From NCBI GenBank assembly GCA_045538195.1, contig JAZSRA010000085.1, forward strand, positions 1 to 64,000: 64,000 nt of DNA, written 5' to 3'. The DNA comes from SVTX01 sp045538195 (GTDB taxonomy: Bacteria; Bacillota; Clostridia; Oscillospirales; CAG-272). This document shows positions 52,975 to 59,885 of this stretch, one piece after another (the stretch's first letter is position 1; each line of letters starts with the position of its first letter). The notes beneath the pieces were generated by a model, which was not told the origin of the DNA, made no database searches, and saw only the letters and a program-made list of their open reading frames with translations. The position numbers and the translations under genes are program-made.

Positions 52975-55239
52975 ATGGCTAAAATACCTTTTAATGTTGA
53001 TGCAAATACGGCCCGATTGATTGGACGAGAAAATGTTTCTAAATCGGATGGCGCCATTATTGAAATAATAAAAAACGCCTATGATGCTGATGCTACTCTT
53101 TGCGCTCTCTATTATGATGTAGATAATCAAAAATTATGGATTGTTGACAACGGTTGCGGAATGGATGAGGACATTGTCAAAAAGCACTGGATGTCCATAG
53201 GATTCTCCGATAAAGATGTTGAACTAAAATCTGAAAAAGGCAGAATTAAGACTGGTGCTAAAGGTATCGGAAGATTCGCATTAGATAGATTAGGTGCGGA
53301 TTGCACCATGTATACATATAATGGCGGTAATCATATAATTTGGCATGTAAACTGGGAACAATTTGTCCGAGGTGTAAACATTAATGATGTATACGCTGAT
53401 TTGGAAAATTCGAATTTTGTAGAAAGCGGACTTTTTGAAAAAATAGGAAACAATGATTTCAAAAATCTTGTTGTGAATGGTTTCAAAACTGGAACAGTTT
53501 TTGAAATTAGCGAATTGCGCGATACTTGGGATGAAACATTTTTTAAAAGATTAAAAAACAATTTGTCATCATTAATCCCCCCAAGTCTTAGCAATTCATT
53601 CAAGGTATACTTATACAATAAAGAAACTACAACTGATGAAGCTCGAATTGTTTCTGAACTGCTGACATCCTATGATTATGCCGTAGACTTTGATGTTTCA
53701 AAAAATGGCGATGTTAAAATAAGTGTATTTAGAAACGAAGTGGAATTCGGTGCAAAATTTGATTACGTTATCAACAATGCCGGATTTAATGACAAGGATA
53801 AGGATTATTTTAATGGTGAACCTATAGTTTTTCACAAAAACGTGAAAGAACTCCATGTGGGTATTACTGATGACACTCCATATAGGTTGGGGGCTTTCTC
53901 CGGTAAAATTTGCTTCTATAAAATCGTAGCTCAGGAAAAAAATGAGCAAAAGTATTATTACAAACCTTTTGAGCATCGTAAGTCTCTGATAAAAAAATAT
54001 GGAGGAATAAAAATTTACAGGGATGGATTCCGTGTTAGACCTTATGGTGAAAGCGGGACTCCTCAATTTGATTGGCTACTTTTATCTGCGCGTCATTATG
54101 TTTCGGCTTATCCTGTAGGTTCAAAGTTTGGTAATTGGACAGCCGATTCTTCGCAAGTTATTGGTGAAATCAATATTTCTCGCCTTAATGAAACATTGAA
54201 TGATCAGGCTAACAGAGAAGGTATTTTTGAAGATAAAGACTTTGAGCTTTTCAAAAAATTAATTGTTAGCATTCTTTCATATTTGGAATCAGATCGTCAA
54301 AGCGTTATGCGCAAATTGAGTGATTTGTGGGATAGAGATAATCAGTCTCAAAAGGCAGAAAATGATATTAAGGATAAATATGAAAGATATAAAAAATCAA
54401 AAGAAGAAAACGCAGAAAAAGAAGGAGCAAAGTCGGAAAAGGCAGAAAAAGATGATGAATATGTTCACGTAGAGGACGCTCAGAAAGCCATAGAGGGCAA
54501 AGAGGCTCAAATCAGCGATTTGGAAGATGAAAACAGACTTTTGCGCTCCTTGGCAACTACAGGTATTGCAATTAATACCTATATGCATGAAATTAGGGCT
54601 TTGATTCATGATCTCAAGATGAACTCAAAAAGAGCAAGCGAGGCGTATAGAATTAGAAACAATATTGAAGAAGCAGTTGCTTCCATAAATGAAGTGCGTA
54701 GTGTTACCAAGGACTTTGAATCTTGGTTCCAAGTTACTATTGGAAGTACTCGCGCAGACAAACGTACTCGACAGAAAGTGAATGTAGTCGACCTTGTATC
54801 CAAATGTATTGAGTCTTGGAAAAAATCTTTAGGTGATGATATTGAATTTGAAACTCTTTTTAGCGAAGAAGAAATATATTTGGTTTGCTTCCCATATGAA
54901 ATCGAATCGATTCTTCACAATCTGATTTCCAATTCGTTCAAATCATTCAAGCGAGGAAATATCACAAACAAAAAAATATCTGTAACTGTGACGTTTGCCG
55001 ACGAAAAAATAAAGATTAGTTATAGAGATAACGGGGAGGGATTATTGCCCGAATTTAAGGATAATCCGGATATTATTTTGAAGCAAATGGTCACAGGAGA
55101 TATTGTGAACGGTCAAAAACAAGGTACAGGCTTAGGCATGTGGATTGTAAACAACATAATTTCGGATTATAAGGGAAAAATAGATTTAACTAAAAATATA
55201 AAATCCGAGAGCGGCTTCTATATCGATATAATAATTTAG
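52975..55239 (+). CDS. Double-GHKL protein: MORC/HSP90-like ATPase plus histidine-kinase-like domain
   Basis: 754 residues, AAGGAG upstream. The N-terminal GHKL ATPase shows IIEIIKNAYDADA (Glu30, Asn34, Asp37), VDNGCGM at 57-63 and TGAKGIGRFALDRLG near 90, as in MutL/MORC/HSP90. Residues 430-530 are highly charged coiled coil. A second GHKL domain resembles histidine kinases: an H-box-like YMHEIRALIHDL with His538, the N box LHNLISNSFKSF, G1 RDNGEGL and G2 GTGLGMWIV. MORC-like ATPases are known in restriction-modification operons, but a MORC-like and a kinase-like GHKL in one chain, next to a receiver-like protein, is unusual. Confidence 0.85.
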   Translation: MAKIPFNVDANTARLIGRENVSKSDGAIIEIIKNAYDADATLCALYYDVDNQKLWIVDNGCGMDEDIVKKHWMSIGFSDKDVELKSEKGRIKTGAKGIGRFALDRLGADCTMYTYNGGNHIIWHVNWEQFVRGVNINDVYADLENSNFVESGLFEKIGNNDFKNLVVNGFKTGTVFEISELRDTWDETFFKRLKNNLSSLIPPSLSNSFKVYLYNKETTTDEARIVSELLTSYDYAVDFDVSKNGDVKISVFRNEVEFGAKFDYVINNAGFNDKDKDYFNGEPIVFHKNVKELHVGITDDTPYRLGAFSGKICFYKIVAQEKNEQKYYYKPFEHRKSLIKKYGGIKIYRDGFRVRPYGESGTPQFDWLLLSARHYVSAYPVGSKFGNWTADSSQVIGEINISRLNETLNDQANREGIFEDKDFELFKKLIVSILSYLESDRQSVMRKLSDLWDRDNQSQKAENDIKDKYERYKKSKEENAEKEGAKSEKAEKDDEYVHVEDAQKAIEGKEAQISDLEDENRLLRSLATTGIAINTYMHEIRALIHDLKMNSKRASEAYRIRNNIEEAVASINEVRSVTKDFESWFQVTIGSTRADKRTRQKVNVVDLVSKCIESWKKSLGDDIEFETLFSEEEIYLVCFPYEIESILHNLISNSFKSFKRGNITNKKISVTVTFADEKIKISYRDNGEGLLPEFKDNPDIILKQMVTGDIVNGQKQGTGLGMWIVNNIISDYKGKIDLTKNIKSESGFYIDIII

Positions 55240-55250
55240 AGGTGATATAT

Positions 55251-55889
55251 ATGTGTACGTATCGAATTGGTTATTTTGATGACGAAAACCGAGAATATGA
55301 TAATTACAAGGTGGATTTTGAATATCATAATATCGAATTGGTCAAGGTATCCGATATTGAAACAAAAGCACAACTAAGAGAATATATTCTTAGTGAAAAA
55401 CTGGATGCGATTATTATTGATTATGATCTTTCAAAAATTCACCATGAAGAGTTGGTGGACGGAAATTCTCTTGTTAGATATTTGAATATTGAAATACCTG
55501 ATTTTCCATCCATCATTTTAACAAGTTTTGCTGCAGACAGTAGAAATGAAAATACGGTAATTAATGCACTTATATTAGATAGAGATATAATGACCAATGA
55601 TGTTGATGGTCCGGAGTATGCTGATTTCATAAAAACTATTGTTAATTTGATTACAGTTTTTCACAAAAGACTTTCCCTCAATGTTGATGAATATCAATCT
55701 CTGATATTCAAACGCAATAATAGAGAAAGATTGACGCCTATTGAAGAACAACGATTGATTAATCTTTATAAGATTCTGTTTGCATATGATTTGATCGATG
55801 AGATTAATCCGATGCTTTTAACCCCTTCTTTGGGCGAAAAGCTTGATAAAGTTTTGGATAGCATCAAGAAACTGACTGAGGAACAATAA
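55251..55889 (+). CDS. Receiver-like (response regulator fold) protein
   Basis: 212 residues from ATG 55251 with AGAGGTG upstream. Residues 1-125 follow a receiver pattern: acidic pair Asp10-Asp11 (GYFDDEN), possible phospho-acceptor Asp57 at the end of AIIIDYD, and a Thr/Ser after strand four (IILTSFA). The usual Lys after strand five is not evident (ALILDRDIM). The C-terminal 85 residues are helical and contain no DNA-binding motif that I recognise. Probable phosphotransfer or interaction partner of the preceding kinase-like protein. It starts 11 bases after that gene and ends four bases before the HNH gene. Confidence 0.75.
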   Translation: MCTYRIGYFDDENREYDNYKVDFEYHNIELVKVSDIETKAQLREYILSEKLDAIIIDYDLSKIHHEELVDGNSLVRYLNIEIPDFPSIILTSFAADSRNENTVINALILDRDIMTNDVDGPEYADFIKTIVNLITVFHKRLSLNVDEYQSLIFKRNNRERLTPIEEQRLINLYKILFAYDLIDEINPMLLTPSLGEKLDKVLDSIKKLTEEQ

Positions 55890-55893
55890 AAAT

Positions 55894-56475
55894 ATGAGAG
55901 TACACGGGACGTTAAAAATCAAAAGAAGATCCTTAGAAATAACAAATTGGAAAATGCACAAGGCCGAATTAGAGGAAGACTTTTTCGGCATTTGTGGATA
56001 CTGCGGAAAACATTTTAAGGCAACGCTTTGTGATAGCCAAATAGAACACTTTATACCAAAAAAGAAATATCCAGAATATGAAAATAAGTATAGCAATCTT
56101 ATTTTGGCGTGCAAGGTTTGCAACAACAAAAAAAGAAGCGATTGGCCAAGTAAGGATCCTTCAAAAAATATTACAGATGATGGCAAGAAAGGATATGTAG
56201 ATCCTACAACCGATGAATTCGATGATCACTTAGAGAGAAGACCTGACGGAAATATTGACGGGAAAACATCTGTTGGAAAATATATGGTGAAGCGTTTCGG
56301 CTTTAGCTACCGCCCTATAAGTGAAAATCAAAAAATCAAAGAATTATATGATGCGATTCAACTACTTCGAGCAAAAAAAGAGCAAGGAGATTCTTCATAT
56401 GACACCGAACGATTCAATGATTTATTGTTGGCTTGCGAAGATTTAAGGCAACAAATACATATGAAAAAGGAGTAG
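55894..56475 (+). CDS. HNH endonuclease
   Basis: 193 residues. The zinc and catalytic motif is CGYCGKHF, IEHFIPKKKYPEYENKYSNLILACKVCNNKK near residues 31-87: two CxxC pairs with the His and Asn of the HNH core between them. The remainder is helical and charged. It ends the methyltransferase-GHKL-receiver operon and is the only obvious effector in it, so it is probably the cleaving part of this defence module. A terminator hairpin follows. Confidence 0.88.
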   Translation: MRVHGTLKIKRRSLEITNWKMHKAELEEDFFGICGYCGKHFKATLCDSQIEHFIPKKKYPEYENKYSNLILACKVCNNKKRSDWPSKDPSKNITDDGKKGYVDPTTDEFDDHLERRPDGNIDGKTSVGKYMVKRFGFSYRPISENQKIKELYDAIQLLRAKKEQGDSSYDTERFNDLLLACEDLRQQIHMKKE

Positions 56476-56507
56476 TTTTCAGTTACTACAATGACAAAAC
56501 AAGCATA

Positions 56508-56541
56508 AGAGGATGGTTCAGCGCGAGCCGTCCTTTTTCTT
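56508..56541 (+). terminator. Terminator after the HNH gene
   Basis: AGGATGG, ten-base loop, CCGTCCT, then TTTTTCTT. Seven pairs with one G-T. Confidence 0.75.
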
Positions 56542-56647
56542 CTGTGCATGACTTGTTACTTAATTGATAACTCTTCAGTTTTTCTCTGGACTTCCACTCT
56601 CTTCTGTGGTATATTGTGTGTTACCAAAAGCCAAGGAGGTAACACAT

Positions 56648-56899
56648 ATGGCAAAGATTACGGTTGAAGAATTGTTCTACGGCGACAAGTATGGTGTCAT
56701 GGGCGAGGTGGTCAAGCAGGTATTTGCTCGACAAGATGAATTCATAGCGGCACCGCATACGTTCCGAGAGCTTGAAATTGTCCGTCAGACCTTGATTGCT
56801 GTAGAGAAAATGAAAAAGAACGGTGACTGTATTGCCGAGGAAGAACTCGGGGATGCAGTCACCGTTTCTGTATGCGGAGGTTCTGATGAAAACGCTTGA
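56648..56899 (+). CDS. Small hypothetical protein of integrative elements
   Basis: 83 residues from ATG 56648, with AAGGAGG upstream; the open frame to 56564 has no start signal. MAKITVEELFYGDKYGVMGEVVKQVFARQDEF, then a helix ending with acidic residues. Similar in plan to the next protein (both begin with a xxELWYG/ELFYGD motif), so the two are probably distant paralogues of the DUF6809 type. Overlaps the next gene by 14 bases. Confidence 0.72.
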   Translation: MAKITVEELFYGDKYGVMGEVVKQVFARQDEFIAAPHTFRELEIVRQTLIAVEKMKKNGDCIAEEELGDAVTVSVCGGSDENA

Positions 56900-57167
56900 C
56901 GAATTATGGTACGGCAACATCTCACCTTTCGAGCAATGCACTCGCGGTGACAAGCGCCTCAAAGAACTGCTGAAGCTGGTCGCCCGGAATCGCGAGGAAC
57001 TGGACGGCACGCTTACGGACAAGCAGAAAGAAACGCTGGAAAAGTTTGAGGAGTGCATGAACGAGATGCACAGTATCACCGAGCGCGATGCCTTCTCCTA
57101 CGGCTTCCGACTTGGAGTGCAGTTGATGGCTGAATCCTTCCTTCTGCCATTGGGTGAGGAAGAATAG
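56886..57167 (+). CDS. DUF6809-like small protein
   Basis: 93 residues from ATG 56886 (GGAGG upstream inside the preceding gene). MKTLDELWYGNISPFEQ is the typical opening of short proteins found in integrative elements of gut Firmicutes, followed by two helices (RLKELLKLVARNREEL, TLEKFEECMNEMHSI) and GFRLGVQLMAESF. Function unknown. Confidence 0.75.
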   Translation: MKTLDELWYGNISPFEQCTRGDKRLKELLKLVARNREELDGTLTDKQKETLEKFEECMNEMHSITERDAFSYGFRLGVQLMAESFLLPLGEEE

Positions 57168-57577
57168 TTAATTACGGAAAAATCGTTTTTATGGTTCGAA
57201 TTCGTGCTAAAAACAGCGTTTTTGGAACTATAAAAACGAAATTTCCGTTTTTATAGTATTTTCGATACAAGCAATAACCCACGTGTGACCGCCCAAAACC
57301 GCCCGTGTGGCGGTTTTAGCGTTGAGCCAAGCAAGTATGCCTCCGCGCAAAGTATGTGCCAAAACAGGGGATTCACCCCCTGTTTTGGAGATTTAATATA
57401 GGGGGTGGTACGTTTACCCTCGGAAACGATTTGCGCCTCCAAAACCCAAGGTGTACCCACGCTTTCAGAAACCTGTAAGCGATATTTTCGGGGGAGGTGG
57501 AGAATCAAAAACTGGACCGCTGAAGTCAAAGAAAACGGTTTGTGGAAATTAACGAAACAAAAAGTTTCAAAAACCTA
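57168..57577. other. Gene-free region with two GC hairpins
   Basis: Contains AAAACCGCC-CGTGT-GGCGGTTTT near 57290 and CAAAACAGGGG-ATTCA-CCCCCTGTTTTG near 57361, plus short direct copies of TTTTTATAGT. No supported open frame. The second hairpin lacks a T-run, so a structured leader or non-coding transcript is possible. Confidence 0.5.
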
Positions 57578-57623
57578 TTGACAAACCGTTTACGATATGT
57601 TATAATAACAGAACAAAGAGTTC
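57533..57623 (+). promoter_or_regulatory. Promoter and operator sites of the LexA-type gene
   Basis: TTGACA (57578-57583), 17 bases, TATAAT (57601-57606). Inverted copies AAACGGTTTGT (57533-57543) and ACAAACCGTTT (57581-57591, overlapping the spacer) form an 11-bp operator pair; GAAAC-AAAAA-GTTTC lies between, and GAAC-AAAGA-GTTC at 57611-57623 resembles a SOS box with one extra spacer base. Autoregulation is likely. Confidence 0.72.
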
Positions 57624-57646
57624 CGATATGGATTTGAGGTGTCGTT

Positions 57647-58258
57647 ATGAGAGTCATGAGTGAAGAAAAACTGAATAAGCTCGCAAAGTTTATCAAGCAG
57701 TACGCGAGAGAGAATAACGGTGCTTCCCCCGGACTTGCCGACATCATGGATTACATGGGTATGGTCAAGTCCACGGCGTACAGACACATATTGGAGCTTG
57801 AAAAGCGTGGACTTATTTCCTATTCGGGCAAGAAGACATTGGACGCGCCATTGCAGAAAAAGATGCGTTGCAACTTTTGCAGGATCCCTCTTGTGGGTAT
57901 GATCGTCTGCGGAACACCCGACGAGCAAGAGGAACACATTACAGGTTACCTCGCCGTTCCCGAAGAATGGATTGACGGAGAATGCTTCCTTCTTGAAGCC
58001 TACGGCGATTCCATGGTGGATATCGGCATTGACGAGGGTGATTTGATTCTCGTGAAAAAGACCGAGACCGCCAGCACAGGCGATGTGGTTGTTGCCCTTA
58101 CCGAGAGAGGTAATACCCTCAAGCGTTTGTTCTGGGAAAACGGCAGACCGCGCCTCCACGCTGAAAACAGCACTTACACCGAAGATAAAATCGATTATTA
58201 CCCCGAAGAATTGACGGTTCAAGGCATCGCCTTGAAGGTCATCAAGGATATCAGATAA
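57647..58258 (+). CDS. LexA/CI-type self-cleaving repressor
   Basis: 203 residues. The N-terminal winged helix (LADIMDYMGMVKSTAYRHILELEKRGLIS) binds DNA; the C-terminal S24 peptidase has Ser122 in GDSM and Lys159 in NTLKR. The cleavage site, usually Ala-Gly, is Cys88-Gly89 here (GMIVCGTP). Such repressors keep an integrated element silent and are inactivated by RecA filaments after DNA damage. The promoter carries symmetric sites. A zinc-ribbon gene follows in the same operon. An ATG at 57656 is an alternative start. Confidence 0.92.
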   Translation: MRVMSEEKLNKLAKFIKQYARENNGASPGLADIMDYMGMVKSTAYRHILELEKRGLISYSGKKTLDAPLQKKMRCNFCRIPLVGMIVCGTPDEQEEHITGYLAVPEEWIDGECFLLEAYGDSMVDIGIDEGDLILVKKTETASTGDVVVALTERGNTLKRLFWENGRPRLHAENSTYTEDKIDYYPEELTVQGIALKVIKDIR

Positions 58259-58269
58259 CGGAGTATGCT

Positions 58270-58491
58270 ATGAATAACCGAAAAATACCGATTGGCTTCT
58301 GTCCCTCCTGCAATCGCGCTGTCGTTTATTCTGATGACGGACGGGACAAAAAAGACATTCGCGTCATCTTTGCCGACGAGAATTATCACGGCAAGACACA
58401 GCTATGCGCGAAATGCAAATCCATGTACGCTGTGATTGAAAAGCCCAAAGTGGCAATGGGCTACGTAGCGATTCCCATCGTTACGATGTAA
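58270..58491 (+). CDS. Small zinc-ribbon protein
   Basis: 73 residues. CPSCN near residue 12 and CAKC near residue 48 form a four-cysteine zinc ribbon. GGAG lies upstream of the ATG, and the LexA-type gene ends 11 bases before, so they are co-transcribed. No catalytic motif; a DNA- or protein-binding accessory role is likely. Confidence 0.72.
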   Translation: MNNRKIPIGFCPSCNRAVVYSDDGRDKKDIRVIFADENYHGKTQLCAKCKSMYAVIEKPKVAMGYVAIPIVTM

Positions 58492-58513
58492 TATTACGAA
58501 GTAATAGATAATT

Positions 58514-58614
58514 GAAAGTGAGCCATCCTCCCGGCTGTGAATTCGGGAGATCAGGGTGAGTATCAGATTTATCACAGAGCCAAGCTCTGTCTTATTCTGA
58601 TGCTCACCTTTTTT
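58514..58614 (+). ncRNA. Structured element, copy 1 (short form)
   Basis: Begins with GAAAGTGAGCCATCC, then hairpin CTCCCG..CGGGAG (58528-58549), then a long hairpin: GGTGAGTATCAGA (58555-58567) with TCTGATGCTCACC (58596-58608), enclosing ACAGAGC-CAA-GCTCTGT. A T-run follows, so it can end transcription from the LexA operon. A longer copy is at 59624-59810. Stem changes between copies are compensatory. Confidence 0.75.
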
Positions 58615-58702
58615 ATTTCATTTTAGAAAGAAGGAATGCCTATTGAATGTTCAAAAGTGATTGAATTATTAACAACTTTATAGTATAATAAAAGGAGAAT
58701 GT

Positions 58703-59277
58703 ATGAGTGAAAAAAATATAATTGATACTGCAATTAATAATATACTTCAAGATAGAGAATTGTATGGTGATAGCTTAAAATGGGCAAATTGGATGTCCAA
58801 ATTAACCTTATTTACCTGTTTGTACTGTGCGCAACAACATGGGAAAATCGTTGACATTTCAACACTTGAAAACAAAACCGAAGTAAATGCACATAAAAAT
58901 TGTCAATGTGAATATGTTCCTATGAGAGCTAAAAATGCAGGAACAGCAACCAATCAAGGTATAAACGGCTTAGATGTATATTTGATGAAATACTGGAAAT
59001 TACCCGATTACTATGTAACCAAAGAAGTAGCCAAAAGCGCCGGTTGGGTAAGTTGGAAAGGCAACTTAGACGATGTATTGCCCACGAGTATGATAGGTGG
59101 AAATGTATATAAAAATAGAGATGGTAAATTGCCGCAAGCTAATGGGCGTATTTGGTATGAGGCGGATATAAATTATGACGGGGCTTTAGAAGTCGTCATA
59201 GAATATTGTTCTCTAATGATGGATTGATTTTTGCAAGCTATGATCACTATCAGACATTTTATGAAATAACAAATTAA
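58703..59277 (+). pseudogene. Barnase-type ribonuclease toxin, broken by one-base deletion
   Basis: The reading frame starts at 58703 and follows barnase closely: WKLPDYYVTKEVAKSAGWVS, GNLDDVLPTSMIGGNVYKNR and GRIWYEADINYDG, including the catalytic-type Glu of YEAD (Glu73 of barnase). At the four-G run 59180-59183 the frame is lost and stops at 59227. In the next frame, from 59182, the missing end continues: GFRSRHRILFSNDG and ASYDHYQTFYEITN to a stop at 59277, with the catalytic Arg and His. One extra G would restore the whole enzyme. The N-terminus has a CxxC...HxNCxC pattern as in MuF-type toxins. Confidence 0.88.
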
Positions 59278-59287
59278 GGAGAAAATT

Positions 59288-59614
59288 ATGTACGAATTTA
59301 AAGAGCTATATACAATAGATTTTTCGAATGTTACATACTATATGGAAGTACACCCTATTATTCAAAAGGCGTTGAATTTTCCGGAGTACTATGGTGGTAG
59401 TTTAGATGCGTTGTGGGATTGTCTTACCGATATGGTGGGGAGACCTGTTCACATTGAGATTATCGGTCTGGAAGTGATTGAAAGAAAATTCGGAGAGTAC
59501 GCAAAAAAGCTTATCGATACATTCAAAGAGTTTAAACATTATGACAATGACAAGTATTCACACGAAATACAAATTGAAATCGTAAGTGGTGAAACAAGGG
59601 TTTCGTTACGATAA
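59288..59614 (+). CDS. Barstar-family ribonuclease inhibitor
   Basis: 108 residues, TAAGGAGA upstream. The family core is visible: YTIDFSNV, HPIIQKALNFPEYYGGSLDALWDCLTDMV, with the Tyr-Tyr-Gly-Gly and Asp that dock into the barnase active site, and VHIEIIGLEVI. It blocks barnase-type RNases in the cytoplasm. The reading frame is intact, whereas the toxin gene ten bases upstream is frameshifted, which is the harmless direction of decay. Confidence 0.92.
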   Translation: MYEFKELYTIDFSNVTYYMEVHPIIQKALNFPEYYGGSLDALWDCLTDMVGRPVHIEIIGLEVIERKFGEYAKKLIDTFKEFKHYDNDKYSHEIQIEIVSGETRVSLR

Positions 59615-59623
59615 ATAACAATC

Positions 59624-59810
59624 GAAAGTGAGCCATCCTCCCGGCTGTGAATCCGGGCGTCCGTTACGTGAGTAATGGACTGAAGATCGCTTGGACGCCC
59701 GCGCAACTTGCGCGGCAAGTTGCCAAGAGATTCTGTTGTATCGGGTGAGTATCAGATTTAAGCACAGAGGTTCCCCTCTGTCTTGTTCTGATGCTTACCC
59801 TTTTTATTTT
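59624..59810 (+). ncRNA. Structured element, copy 2 (long form)
   Basis: Shares about 29 initial bases with copy 1 (GAAAGTGAGCCATCC onward) and the same final hairpin: GGGTGAGTATCAGA with TCTGATGCTTACCC, enclosing ACAGAGG-TTC-CCTCTGT, then a T-run. Between these lie extra stems, GGGCGTCC/GGACGCCC and CAACTTGC-GCG-GCAAGTTG, absent from copy 1. Stem bases differ from copy 1 but pairing is kept. It precedes the DUF927 gene by about 75 bases. Confidence 0.75.
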
Positions 59811-59885
59811 GGTCATACCTGCGAAAGCAGTATGATATATATAGCGGACATTCGATCTTACATCCAAAGAAAGGAGTAATATCGA

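Noticed and set aside
59691..59879. 62-codon open frame before the DUF927 gene
   Set aside because: It lies across the structured element copy 2, whose paired stems explain the sequence better.
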